In this document: positions 1 through 8,648 of the stretch, in pieces
How positions within the stretch are numbered: the first letter of the stretch is position 1
How the letters are laid out: the number at the start of each line of letters is the position of its first letter
NCBI GenBank assembly: GCA_027886865.1
Contig: JAPCJR010000001.1
Location: forward strand, 101,369 to 165,368
DNA length: 64,000 nucleotides
Source of the DNA: Nitrososphaerota archaeon
GTDB taxonomy: Archaea; Thermoproteota; Nitrososphaeria; Nitrososphaerales; UBA183
Direction of reading: 5' to 3'
Translations under genes and position numbers: made by a program
The notes under the pieces: model-generated
Seen by the model: only the letters and a program-made list of their open reading frames with translations
The model's database searches: none
Told to the model about the DNA's origin: nothing

Positions 1-2
1 GC

Positions 3-788
3 TCGATCAGGATTGGGCCTCTCGTTACTACACCTATCGGCGCGCGCTATCATCCCGCGATCGTCGCCCAGGCCAGCGCCACTCTGGACAACATGTACCC
101 CGGGAGGTTCCTTCTGGGTGTGGGTAGCGGTGAGGCGCTGAACGAACGGCCATTCTGGAACGGACGATGGCCTGAATGGGAGGAGAGGATGGAGAGGCTC
201 GTCGAGGGAGTCGAGCTGATAAGAAGGCTCTGGGACTCGGATCGTCCGTTCGCGTTCAAAGGCAAGTACTATTCTGCGGACTTTTACTACATGTACACCA
301 AACCGAAGAAGCGGATCCCGATCTACTTCTCGGCCGTCGGGAAGAGGGCCGCTTACAACGCAGGGCTCTGCGCCGACACGTTGGTCACGATCTGCCCGCG
401 CAACGACGAGGAGAGGTTCAGGGACGTCATTATTCCCGAGTTCAAGAAGGGTCTGAAGAAGGCGGGGAAGAGGAAGGGAGGGGTGCAGGCGCATGTCAGC
501 TTCACCTTTAAGGACCCCGCTCAGCTCAGAAAGGAGGCGCATGGCTCCCTCGGCTGGTTACGGAAGGACTCGTGGAGCATCAAAGACCCCATCGCCGTCG
601 AGAGCGCGGGGGAGAAGGTGACCGACGACGAATTGAGGAAAGGGATGCTCTTCTGTAAAGGCTGGCCGGACCTGGTCAAGGCCCTCCAGATCTACGTCGA
701 CGCAGGGGCGACCGAGATATGCCTTTCCTCCGGGGCGGACAAGGCGCAGATAAGACAGATCGGGGAGAACGTACTCTCTGTCTTCTGA
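3..788 (+). CDS. LLM-class (luciferase-like) F420/flavin-dependent oxidoreductase, 5' partial
   Basis: The reading frame is open from the left edge, so the N-terminus lies outside the window; the first internal ATG (93) is not the start because clear family sequence precedes it (GPLVTTPIGARYHP, then the DNMYPGRFLLGVGSGEALNE segment typical of F420-dependent glucose-6-phosphate dehydrogenase and methylene-H4MPT reductase relatives). These TIM-barrel enzymes move hydride between F420 (or FMN) and a substrate, in the cytoplasm. The substrate cannot be told from sequence. It is followed after 5 bases by the D-threonine-aldolase-like gene on the same strand, so the two are probably co-transcribed. 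Confidence 0.85.
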   Translation, partial: SIRIGPLVTTPIGARYHPAIVAQASATLDNMYPGRFLLGVGSGEALNERPFWNGRWPEWEERMERLVEGVELIRRLWDSDRPFAFKGKYYSADFYYMYTKPKKRIPIYFSAVGKRAAYNAGLCADTLVTICPRNDEERFRDVIIPEFKKGLKKAGKRKGGVQAHVSFTFKDPAQLRKEAHGSLGWLRKDSWSIKDPIAVESAGEKVTDDELRKGMLFCKGWPDLVKALQIYVDAGATEICLSSGADKAQIRQIGENVLSVF

Positions 789-793
789 GAGCG

Positions 794-1891
794 ATGACAA
801 TGAAAACAAGTGAATATGAAACGCCCGTACTCCTCCTTGACGTGGACGCGCTGGACCGGAACATAGCCCGGATGGGCGCGTTCTTCCACGGGAAGAAGGC
901 GACCCTGAGGCCTCACGTGAAGGTCCACAAGTCTCCGTGGCTCGCACTGAAGCAGATAGCGGCGGGAGCCGGCGGGATCACGTGCGCCAAGGTCAGCGAG
1001 GCCGAGGTGATGATGTCAGGAGGGGTGGATGACATAATGATCGCTAACGAGATAGTTGGCGAAGACAAGGTCAGGAGGCTGGTCAAGCTTGCCAACCTCT
1101 GCAAGCTCACCGTGGCGGTAGACGATCTCGAGAACGCGAGGCAGATCTCCTCATTCGCGTCTCAGGAGGGCTCAAACGTGCACGTGCTGGTCGACCTGAA
1201 CCTCAGCGGAGCGATCACCGGCATCCTCGACAGGACGGGCGTCCTACCCGGAAAGGAAGCGGTGACCCTCGCCCAGGATATCTCGAAGTTGCCGAACCTG
1301 AGGCTCAGCGGCGTGATTGGGTACGAAGGCTCTCTGGGCGCTTTTCCCGACGAGAAGTCCAAGGTAGAAGGAGGCAAGAAGGCCCTCGGTCTGCTCGTCC
1401 AGACCGCCGAAGCCATGTCGGCCTCCGGACTGAAGGTCGAAGTCGTGAGTTGCGGAGGAACGATGTCCTACAAGACGGCGGCCGACTTCCCGGGCATCAC
1501 CGAGGTGCAGGCCGGCGGGTATGTCTTCATGGACCTGGGCTACCGCAGGTCGGGCATCGACTTTGAGACGTCGCTCACGCTCCTGACGAGGGTGGTCAGC
1601 AGGCCGAGGGCGGACAAGGCGATCATAGACGCCGGCTTCAAGACCATAAGCGCCGAGTCTGGCCTTCCGGGAGTGAAAGGAAGAGACGACCTAGAGGTCA
1701 CGTTGCTCAACGCGGAACACGGTCACATGCGCGTGAAAGACCCGTCTCGCGGTCCGAGGAGGGCGGAGAGGCTGGAGCTTTTGCCTACGCACGCCGATAC
1801 GACGACCTGCCTTCACGACGAGTACGTCCTGGTCCGGCGCGGGGAGGTGGAAGGGACGGTGAAGGTCGCTGCGCGCGGGAAGCTTCAGTAG
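794..1891 (+). CDS. D-threonine aldolase / D-serine dehydratase-like PLP enzyme (DSD1 family)
   Basis: 365 residues, full length for the family. An alanine-racemase-type N-terminal barrel carries the PLP lysine in RPHVKVHK (Lys43); the C-terminal beta domain ends with a His-x-Asp pair (PTHADTTTC). D-threonine aldolases bind a divalent metal through His-x-Asp, whereas D-serine dehydratases use His-x-Cys, so aldolase-type chemistry (D-beta-hydroxy amino acid to glycine plus aldehyde) is favoured. ATG 794 is chosen because it closely follows the upstream stop; ATG 800 is possible. The last 107 bases are also read on the opposite strand by the neighbouring dehydrogenase. Confidence 0.82.
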   Translation: MTMKTSEYETPVLLLDVDALDRNIARMGAFFHGKKATLRPHVKVHKSPWLALKQIAAGAGGITCAKVSEAEVMMSGGVDDIMIANEIVGEDKVRRLVKLANLCKLTVAVDDLENARQISSFASQEGSNVHVLVDLNLSGAITGILDRTGVLPGKEAVTLAQDISKLPNLRLSGVIGYEGSLGAFPDEKSKVEGGKKALGLLVQTAEAMSASGLKVEVVSCGGTMSYKTAADFPGITEVQAGGYVFMDLGYRRSGIDFETSLTLLTRVVSRPRADKAIIDAGFKTISAESGLPGVKGRDDLEVTLLNAEHGHMRVKDPSRGPRRAERLELLPTHADTTTCLHDEYVLVRRGEVEGTVKVAARGKLQ

Positions 1892-2792
1892 GACCTCCGG
1901 AACGGATCTCATCGAGAAAGAGATAGAGCGCAGAGGTATCGTACTCCTCGTAGCCCAGTTCTACAGCCTTGGATATGTAGCGGCTGGCGAGCTCGGCGAG
2001 CGAGAGCTGCGCCCCGTCTTTCATGGCGCTCTCTAGTATGATTCCCAGGTCCTTCTTGAGGTTCCTCATCGAGGCTCCCCCCTTCAGTTCGCCGGAGATC
2101 ACGACCGAAGCGAAGTGACGGAAGACAGGTGAGTCGCCCCAGCTCATCGAGATTATCTTCTGGAGATCCTCTACCTTCATGCCCATCTTCTTGGCCCAGA
2201 GGTAGGCTTCGGTTATCCCTACGAAGTAGACTCCGACGAGCGCCTGATTGAAGAGTTTGACCCTCAACCCGGAGCCTGACCCGCCCAGATAGAAGATGTT
2301 CTTCCCCATCTTGGAGAGCACATCCCGACATTTCTCGAAAGCCCTCTGGTCACCACCCACCATTATCGAGAGGGTCCCGGCGGCGGCTCCTTCTGGGCCA
2401 CCGCTGACAGGGGCGTCGAGGAAGTACATCCCCTTGGTGCGGAGCTTCTCCGCCACATTAATCGCCGTGCCCGGATCTATGGTGCTGGTGTCTATCACGA
2501 TGCCACCCTTGGCGAGTCCGTGAACCAGCCCTTTCTTTCCCAGGACGACCGCCTCAACCGCTTTGGAGTCCAGGAGGGCTAGCACCACCGTCCTGCAGCT
2601 CCTTGCAAGCTCCTCCGGGGAGGCCGCCGCGATGGCACCCTCTCTGACAAGCTCCTCGACAGGTTGAGGGCTCCGGTTGTACACTACGACTTCGTACCCG
2701 GCCCGGAGCAGGTTCTTCGCCATCCTCTTTCCCATGACGCCGAGACCGACGAACCCTACCCTGGAGGGCCGCGGGCGGCTCAAAGCTTCCAA
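1785..2792 (-). CDS. NAD(P)-dependent beta-hydroxyacid dehydrogenase, 3-hydroxyisobutyrate dehydrogenase family
   Basis: N-terminal Rossmann motif GFVGLGVMGKRMAKNL, substrate segment DAPVSGGPEGAAAG, and the catalytic-lysine region (GSGSGLRVKLFNQAL) identify the beta-HAD family, which oxidises small 3-hydroxy acids such as 3-hydroxyisobutyrate or tartronate semialdehyde. The family core ends near FLDEIRSGG; about 35 further residues rich in Pro and Arg read through the 3' end of the opposing gene before a stop. A TATA-like box at about 2814-2826 puts the transcript start near 2795, so TTG 2792 (or 2783) is preferred over the upstream GTG 2807. Confidence 0.83.
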   Translation of the reverse strand: MEALSRPRPSRVGFVGLGVMGKRMAKNLLRAGYEVVVYNRSPQPVEELVREGAIAAASPEELARSCRTVVLALLDSKAVEAVVLGKKGLVHGLAKGGIVIDTSTIDPGTAINVAEKLRTKGMYFLDAPVSGGPEGAAAGTLSIMVGGDQRAFEKCRDVLSKMGKNIFYLGGSGSGLRVKLFNQALVGVYFVGITEAYLWAKKMGMKVEDLQKIISMSWGDSPVFRHFASVVISGELKGGASMRNLKKDLGIILESAMKDGAQLSLAELASRYISKAVELGYEEYDTSALYLFLDEIRSGGPTEASRAQRPSPSLPPPRAGPGRTRREGRSSYRRA

Positions 2793-2847
2793 ACGTCCTC
2801 CGAGCACGGCGATTGAGATTTAACTTTTCTAGAAATCGGTTGTTTTT

Positions 2848-2885
2848 GGGAGCCTTGAAGAAGCCGAGGCTTCTGCGCTGCTCCC
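2848..2885. other. Nested perfect inverted repeat in a divergent intergenic region
   Basis: GGGAGC (2848-2853) pairs with GCTCCC (2880-2885), and inside it AGAAGCC (2859-2865) pairs perfectly with GGCTTCT (2868-2874) around a two-base loop, with symmetric five-base internal loops. It lies upstream of both flanking promoters, so it is neither a terminator nor part of either predicted leader. It could be a protein-binding site or a short structured RNA. Nothing else was seen in 2808-3006 apart from the promoters. Confidence 0.5.
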
Positions 2886-3006
2886 AGACTTGGATTCATA
2901 CCGGGGATACTGTCAAATCTCTGTTGATATGGTGTTTCTCTCCGTGTCAGCCGGTATGCTTCTTGTATCCTATCTGCTTAACTAGGATTATGCAAGCATT
3001 CGCATC

Positions 3007-3474
3007 ATGGCCGAGAAGCAGCTGATAAAGACGGTCAACGTTGCGGCAAATCCCGATGAAGTCTGGGACGCATGGACCACCGTTGAGGGGATCAGGACGT
3101 TCTTCGCTCCCGATGCGCGGTTGGAACTCAGACCAGGCGGCCTCTACGAAATCTATTTCGACACTGAGCAGCCCGAGGGTCTAAAGGGGAGCGAGGGATG
3201 CAGAATCCTCAGCTTTGTCCCTTCGAGAATGCTATCGTTCACTTGGGGCGCGCCCCCGCGGTTTCCCCGGGCGCGCAGAGCGAACGCGCAATGGGTTGTG
3301 ATCTTCCTCGAGCCTTCGGGCGGAGGGACCAGCGTAACGCTAATCGAACTCGGCTGGGAGGATGGAGAGGAGAGCGATGCGGTCTACCGGTACTTTGACC
3401 GAGCATGGGCGACGGTCCTTGCACTCTTGGCGCGCAGCTTCTCAAGTGGACCCGTGGACTGGGCGAACCCGTAG
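3007..3474 (+). CDS. SRPBCC (START-like, AHSA1-type) domain protein
   Basis: 155 residues forming one hydrophobic-cavity fold: N-terminal strand IKTVNVAANPDEVWDAWTT, the WTT-helix, FFAPDARLELRPGGLYE and a C-terminal helix (WATVLALLARSF). Such proteins bind small hydrophobic ligands or act as Aha1-like chaperone partners; the ligand is unknown. ATG 3007 sits about 25 bases after an AT-rich TATA-like stretch (near 2977-2985), consistent with a leaderless message. Confidence 0.7.
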   Translation: MAEKQLIKTVNVAANPDEVWDAWTTVEGIRTFFAPDARLELRPGGLYEIYFDTEQPEGLKGSEGCRILSFVPSRMLSFTWGAPPRFPRARRANAQWVVIFLEPSGGGTSVTLIELGWEDGEESDAVYRYFDRAWATVLALLARSFSSGPVDWANP

Positions 3475-3539
3475 CAGGCCATGCGAATCATTCCGTCGAA
3501 TGACGCAAGATTCAGCTAGGCATCTGAAGAAAGGAGAAT

Positions 3540-4517
3540 CTACCGGGGGACGGGCGCCGCTTCTTCGAGCAGTTTTTCCGCTTTGAGGTCATCCCAGACC
3601 CCGTGCGGTATCTTCATCCTCAGGGAGCGAGCGTTGTCTTCGACCTCTTCCGGGGACCTGCTCCCGGGTATCACCGACGTGACCGCCGGGTTCGCGAGGA
3701 TGAACTGCAGTGCGGCGGCCTTGAGGGGAACCGAGTAACCATCACAGACTTTCTTGATCTTCCTCGCCTTCTCCACCAGCGCTGGAGGCGCGTTCTCGTA
3801 GTTGTATGTGACGCCCTTCTTCAGGTCAGAGGCAAGAATCCCGCTGTTGAACGGGCCGCCGATGATTATCCCTATCTCCGCGTCCTCGCAGAAGGGGATG
3901 AACTCTTCGAGCGCCCCCTGCTCGAGGAGCGTGTATCGTCCCGCGATAAGGAAACAGTCGAACTGGGCCTTCTTTGCCAGCTTCAACGCAGTCTCATAGC
4001 TGTTCAGGCCTGCTCCTATGGCCTTGGTCGCTCCCTTCTCCTTCAGCTTGGCGACTGCAGGCTGGGACTCCTTCAGGGCCTGCGGTATGTCGTCGTCGCA
4101 ATCGTGTATGAGGAGTATGTCCACGGAATCCAGCCGCAGCCTCTTCTTGCTGTCCTCGAAGGACTTGATTATCCCTGCGCCGCTGAAATCAAAGACCGGC
4201 TCGACCTTCGGGGCTCCCTTCCAGGGGGCCGGCCCCGAGTACGGTACGAGGACCCTCCCGACCTTCGTAGAGATCGTGAACTTGTTTCTTTTTACGCCAT
4301 CAAAGGCCGCTCCCATCCTCCTTTCGCTCTCGCCGCGCCCGTAGAGAGGTGCGGTGTCGACGTGCTCCATGCCCACCTCGAGGGCCTTCCGCACCGTCGC
4401 GACGGCGACCTCGTCCGAGACAGACTCGTACATGTGGCCCAACGCGCCGCCTCCGAGGCCGACTCTGCTAATCTCAAGCTTGGTAGCGCCTACGCGCGCC
4501 CTGCCAAAATCACTCAT
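3540..4517 (-). CDS. Aldo/keto reductase, D-threo-aldose 1-dehydrogenase-like
   Basis: 325-residue TIM-barrel oxidoreductase. The catalytic tetrad is visible: Asp and Tyr in DTAPLYGRGESE, Lys in STKVGR, and His in LLIHDCD. The C-terminal NADP-binding region reads VTSVIPGSRSPEEVEDN. The overall layout (VGRVLVPYSG insertion, FDFSGAGIIKSFEDSKKRL) resembles L-fucose/D-threo-aldose dehydrogenases, which oxidise sugars to lactones. It ends against the SRPBCC gene and is divergent from a second aldo/keto reductase. Confidence 0.83.
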   Translation of the reverse strand: MSDFGRARVGATKLEISRVGLGGGALGHMYESVSDEVAVATVRKALEVGMEHVDTAPLYGRGESERRMGAAFDGVKRNKFTISTKVGRVLVPYSGPAPWKGAPKVEPVFDFSGAGIIKSFEDSKKRLRLDSVDILLIHDCDDDIPQALKESQPAVAKLKEKGATKAIGAGLNSYETALKLAKKAQFDCFLIAGRYTLLEQGALEEFIPFCEDAEIGIIIGGPFNSGILASDLKKGVTYNYENAPPALVEKARKIKKVCDGYSVPLKAAALQFILANPAVTSVIPGSRSPEEVEDNARSLRMKIPHGVWDDLKAEKLLEEAAPVPR

Positions 4518-4627
4518 CGTAGGCCGGACCTAGCCCGCGGATAAATGAGTCTTTCCAGACCATTGAAACCGAAAATCCGTGTCTTAGGAACAAAACGCTG
4601 ATAGCGTGGACGTCTTCAGAGGATGGT

Positions 4628-5611
4628 ATGGAATACGTCAGACTCGGACAGGCAGGGGTCAAGGTCTCCAGAATCTGTCTGGGCTGCATGACATTCGGGA
4701 ACTCGGCCAACTGGATGGTCGAGCAGGAGGGCGCGGTCCCAGTGCTGAAGCGGGCGTGGGACCTTGGAATAAATTTCTATGACACGGCGAACGTCTACTC
4801 CCGCGGCAGGTCCGAGGAGATCCTTGGGAACTTCCTCAAGGGCTCGAGGGAGGACGCCGTCATCGCGACGAAAGTCTACAATACGATGGGCGATGGCGTC
4901 AACCAGCGGGGCCTCTCGAGCAAGCACATACACTGGCAGCTTGGTGAGTCCCTGAAGAGGCTGGGCACTGACTACATCGACCTCTACCAGACCCACAGAT
5001 GGGACTACGAGACACCCATCGCAGAAACGCTTGCGACCATGACCGAGCTCGTGAAAGGCGGCAGGGTCCGGTACATCGGTGCATCCAGTATGTGGGCCTG
5101 GCAGTTCGCTAAGGCGCTCCACACGAGCGACGTCAACGGATACGCGCGGTTCGTGAGCATGCAGAACCTGTACAACCTAATCTATCGCGAAGAAGAGAGG
5201 GAGATGAACCCGCTCTGTATGGACGAGAAGGTTGCGCTGATTCCTTGGAGCCCGACGGCCGCGGGAATCCTGTCTGGGAAGTACTTCGAGGACGGGAAGA
5301 TCGTAGTGGCGTCCAGCGCCAGCGGAAGGGTAGCCCCTGGGTCGATGGCTCACGAAAGGTACGTGGGGAAGGCTTCCAACGATGAGGTCGTCAAGAGGAC
5401 GAAGGAGCTAGCAGCGAACAAGGGAGCGACTCCTACGCAGGTGGCGATAGCGTGGCTGCTCTTCAAGGGTGCGACCTCACCTATCGTTGGGACGACCAAG
5501 GTCGAGCACCTCGAGGAGTTTGTGGGCTCGCTGGACGTCAAGGTGTCACCGGAGGACGCGAAGTACCTGGAGGAGCCTTACGTCCCGCAGCCGGTTACGG
5601 GGCACGAGTAG
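4628..5611 (+). CDS. Aldo/keto reductase (YajO/Tas-like)
   Basis: 327 residues. Tetrad residues: Asp and Tyr in FYDTANVYSRGRSEE, Lys in IATKVYN, His in LYQTHRWD; NADP-site segment SPIVGTTKVEHLEE. It belongs to the AKR branch that includes YajO and general aldehyde reductases; the substrate is not assignable. ATG 4628 begins the MEYVRLGQAGVKVS segment that matches the family start. Divergent from the aldo/keto reductase at 3540-4517 across about 110 bases; convergent with the S53 peptidase. Confidence 0.83.
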   Translation: MEYVRLGQAGVKVSRICLGCMTFGNSANWMVEQEGAVPVLKRAWDLGINFYDTANVYSRGRSEEILGNFLKGSREDAVIATKVYNTMGDGVNQRGLSSKHIHWQLGESLKRLGTDYIDLYQTHRWDYETPIAETLATMTELVKGGRVRYIGASSMWAWQFAKALHTSDVNGYARFVSMQNLYNLIYREEEREMNPLCMDEKVALIPWSPTAAGILSGKYFEDGKIVVASSASGRVAPGSMAHERYVGKASNDEVVKRTKELAANKGATPTQVAIAWLLFKGATSPIVGTTKVEHLEEFVGSLDVKVSPEDAKYLEEPYVPQPVTGHE

Positions 5612-5619
5612 AGGGTCGA

Positions 5620-7221
5620 TCAGCGTTTCGGGACTTTGCCGGCAGCACTCGGTGACAGCGCGGCGAGCAGTTTTGCCCCGTCCGGGCTTCCCCAGCCTGT
5701 GCAGGCGTCCCAGCCGGGGCCCGCACGATACGCGCCGTTGGTACCGGAGACTACATCGCGGAACGCCTGAGCGGATGCCTTCCCGTAGAGCAGCGGGTTG
5801 ATGAAGCCTGCCGGCTTCCCTATGCTCTGGTTGATCAATGCGAGCAGGCCCGTCCAGAGCGGCGCGACGGCGCTCGTCCCGCCGACCGTGGTCTGCTTTC
5901 CGTCAACCCGGATGCTGTAACCCGTCTGAGGGTCCGCGTCCCCCGAGACGTCGGGGACTCCCCGTCCGGTCTTCCCTCCGGGATTTGCGGAAGGTGGGAC
6001 GCCGGCGCCGGCCTGCCATGAGGGCGGCGGGAAGACGTCGCTGACGCCTCCTCCGGTCGCTCCGCCGTTGGGCAGGTCATCCCAAACGACCTGGTTCGTT
6101 ATCTTCCCACCACTGGCGCCTAGGTGGGTTCCCCCGCAGCCGACGGCATACTGTGAGGACGCCGGAAAGTCAACGTGAGCGAGACCGTCGCTGACACCGT
6201 CGGAAGAACCGCCATCGCCTGAGGCAACGCACACCGTAACTCCGAGCGCCGAGGCATCCTGGAGGGCCTGGTCGAGGGCCTTGATGCCCTGTGACGTCCA
6301 CTCGGACTCGGCACTGCCCCAGCTGATGGACACGACGGAGGGTTTCCCTCCGGGACCGTGCACGGCTGCATTGATCGCGTCCACGAAGCCGGCGTCCGTG
6401 TTGGGTGCGAAGTAGACGAGAATCTCCGTTTTGGGTGCTATCGTCCCCACGACTTCGATGTCGAGCAGGACCTCGCCGTCTGGGCCGTTCGAGTCCCCGG
6501 TGGGAGAGTTGGATGCGCCATCCACAGGCACCGAGGTCACCGAGGGGGGCGCAATCCCGAGATTGGAGCAGTATGCCTGGATATCCTTCAGCGAATACCC
6601 GCCGCCTAGCTCGACTATGCCGACCGACTGATCGGACCCGTCCAGCCCTGAGGGGAAATCATAGAGGCCGGCGACCTGGGGAGGGGTGTAGGATACGCCC
6701 CCGGAGATGGACGGGTTGAAGCGGATGTGTGCGCGCGCCTGCGGGCGATTGTCTAGCCCTAGCACCGCGCTCACAATCGGCGCGAGCTCGGCGGAGAGGT
6801 ATATCGCTCCGAGGCGGCCGCGATAGTTGCCCCTCTCCGGGTGCGTGTAACGGGATAGGCTCACGCCGAAAGCAGCGCTGAACTGCGCAATCGTGCCCGA
6901 CAGGATAACGGAGCGCTTCGCCGAGCTCTCCTGGAGGACCTTCAGGGAGGCGTCACGGGCGAAGTCGCTCACCTTCGCCAGCTCCTCCCGCGTCGACCCA
7001 AAGGTCGCAGCGAACTCCGACCTCGTCGGGGAGGAGCGGTCGCGCGGCAGCTGGGAGCCCAGCCGTGTCACCAGCGAAAGCTCTCTTTCTGGCGAGCGGG
7101 GCCGCAGCACCAGCGTGACGAGTATGCTCTCTTCTGGGTCGAGCCTTCCCGAGATGCGGGAGCCCGCCATCGGCTTGCGCTCGCTCCCCGTCAGGGGTAT
7201 GCGTGGAGCTGGGGTGGACAT
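5620..7221 (-). CDS. S53 family (sedolisin/kumamolisin-type) serine-carboxyl peptidase with propeptide
   Basis: 533 residues: an activation propeptide (about 25-165) followed by the subtilisin-like catalytic domain (about 175-530). The S53 residues are all present: Glu250 and Asp254 in the E-x3-D motif of GEVLLDIE, oxyanion Asp336 in ASGDGGS, nucleophile Ser450 in GGTSAVAPLW, and the C-terminal calcium site (FRDVVSGTNG, then GWDACTGWGSPDG). These are acid endopeptidases, self-activated by propeptide removal. No signal peptide is visible, although most relatives are exported, so the export route is unclear. Confidence 0.9.
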   Translation of the reverse strand: MSTPAPRIPLTGSERKPMAGSRISGRLDPEESILVTLVLRPRSPERELSLVTRLGSQLPRDRSSPTRSEFAATFGSTREELAKVSDFARDASLKVLQESSAKRSVILSGTIAQFSAAFGVSLSRYTHPERGNYRGRLGAIYLSAELAPIVSAVLGLDNRPQARAHIRFNPSISGGVSYTPPQVAGLYDFPSGLDGSDQSVGIVELGGGYSLKDIQAYCSNLGIAPPSVTSVPVDGASNSPTGDSNGPDGEVLLDIEVVGTIAPKTEILVYFAPNTDAGFVDAINAAVHGPGGKPSVVSISWGSAESEWTSQGIKALDQALQDASALGVTVCVASGDGGSSDGVSDGLAHVDFPASSQYAVGCGGTHLGASGGKITNQVVWDDLPNGGATGGGVSDVFPPPSWQAGAGVPPSANPGGKTGRGVPDVSGDADPQTGYSIRVDGKQTTVGGTSAVAPLWTGLLALINQSIGKPAGFINPLLYGKASAQAFRDVVSGTNGAYRAGPGWDACTGWGSPDGAKLLAALSPSAAGKVPKR

Positions 7222-7271
7222 GGCGGATAACTACTCTACGCAGTGTTATGAAGCTAGTCTAGGTACGGGCC

Positions 7272-7499
7272 CTACATTCCCTTCCGGAATTCCTTTACCT
7301 CTCCGGTCGTCGCATCAACGACCAGGTAGGCGGTGTCGGGAAACATTGCCTTTGGTTTCTTGTACTCCACGTCTACGCTCCAAGTTCCCTTCACTTCTTC
7401 CAGCTTCGCCGAGGTGATATCGAAATCGTCGGCGCCCACGGCCAATTTGACGTGCTCGGCGACTCTCTTCTTCAGGTCGTCAAAGTTCAGAGTTGGCAA
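7272..7499 (-). CDS. Small PepSY-like protein
   Basis: 75 residues with the pattern of a PepSY-type fold: helix, then WSVDVEYKK and AYLVVDATTGEVKEF, where the VD-x-x-TGEV turn is typical. No signal peptide or membrane segment, so it is presumably cytoplasmic. The TTG start at 7499 follows a TATA-like box (CTTATATGAG, about 7535-7544) close to the expected distance. Function unknown. Confidence 0.6.
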   Translation of the reverse strand: MPTLNFDDLKKRVAEHVKLAVGADDFDITSAKLEEVKGTWSVDVEYKKPKAMFPDTAYLVVDATTGEVKEFRKGM

Positions 7500-7690
7500 T
7501 TGTCTATGCGACCTGTCGTATCGGAGCAGCTCGGCTCATATAAGGTTGAATTGGCAGGTCTCAATCGGGCTATTTCTTCGGTCGCCACCTGCTCGTGGCC
7601 GCAGCCCTTCGGAATGTTTCGGTCCATTTTGCGGTGAAACTGCGTCTGGGCCACGCTGCATTTAATAATCAACCCGCTGCCTTTGACGAC

Positions 7691-8635
7691 ATGCAAGCCC
7701 CCTCTTCCGACAAGATCATCCTCACGGCGGCGGTCACCGGTGCCATCCATACGCCCACGATGAGCCCTTACCTCCCGATAACCCCCGAACAGATCGCCGA
7801 TGACGCAGTGCAAGCTGCAGTAGCCGGCGCAGCCATCGTCCACATACACGTCAGGGACCCCGAGACCGGCAAGCCCACGCCCGACCTGGAACTCTATCGC
7901 AAGGTGTTGACGTCAATCAAGAACAGGTCCGATGTGATAATCAACACGACCACCGGGGGCGGGTTTGGGATGAGCCCCCAGGAGAGGCTGAAGGTCGTCC
8001 CTACCTTCAAGCCCGAGCTCGCTTCCTTCAACATGGGCTCCATGAACTTCGGGACCTACCCGCTCCTCCAAAAATACAAGACATGGAAGTTCGACTGGGA
8101 GAAGCAGCACGTCGAATCGACCAAGGACTACATCTTCAGGAACACGTTCGCCAGCATGGAAGAGTTCTGCAAGACCATGAACGAGAACGACACCAAGCCG
8201 GAGCTCGAGTGTTACGATGTCGGGCACATCTACAATGCCCACAAGCTGATCTCGGACGGGCTGCTCAGGACACCGGTGCACATGCAGTTCGTACTCGGCA
8301 TCCTCGGAGGGATAGGCGCGTCCGTCGAGGACCTGCTGTCCATGAAGCAGACGGCGGACAGGGTGATAGGCAGCGAGAACTATACGTGGTCGGTCGCTGG
8401 TCCGGGGAGGTTCCAGTTCGGCTGTTGCATCACCGGAGCGCGGCTGGGCGGCCATGCAAGAGTCGGGCTCGAAGACAACATCTACCTGAGGAAGGGCGTT
8501 CTGGCAAAGAGCAGCGGCGAGCAGGTGACCAGGATGAAGGAGCTCGTCTCCGAGATCACCGGAAGGGAGCACGCGACGCCCGATGAGGCGAGGTCGATGC
8601 TAGGTCTCAAGGGCAAGGATAAGGTAGGCTACTGA
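7691..8635 (+). CDS. Beta-keto acid cleavage enzyme (BKACE; 3-keto-5-aminohexanoate cleavage family)
   Basis: 314 residues. The zinc-binding His pair is in IVHIHVRDPETG and the family core TTTGGG follows. BKACE proteins condense a beta-keto acid with acetyl-CoA to give acetoacetate and a CoA ester; the original member acts in lysine fermentation, but many substrates are known. ATG 7691 is chosen because TTTAATAATC (7661-7670) forms a TATA box at leaderless distance and family similarity starts with KIILTAAVTGAIHTP. Convergent with an SDR 13 bases downstream. Confidence 0.87.
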   Translation: MQAPSSDKIILTAAVTGAIHTPTMSPYLPITPEQIADDAVQAAVAGAAIVHIHVRDPETGKPTPDLELYRKVLTSIKNRSDVIINTTTGGGFGMSPQERLKVVPTFKPELASFNMGSMNFGTYPLLQKYKTWKFDWEKQHVESTKDYIFRNTFASMEEFCKTMNENDTKPELECYDVGHIYNAHKLISDGLLRTPVHMQFVLGILGGIGASVEDLLSMKQTADRVIGSENYTWSVAGPGRFQFGCCITGARLGGHARVGLEDNIYLRKGVLAKSSGEQVTRMKELVSEITGREHATPDEARSMLGLKGKDKVGY

Positions 8636-8648
8636 CCTCGGTTTCCAG

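Noticed and set aside
3603..4544. Long plus-strand open frame of 313 codons
   Set aside because: Antisense shadow of the aldo/keto reductase at 3540-4517; composition rich in Arg/Leu with no motif.
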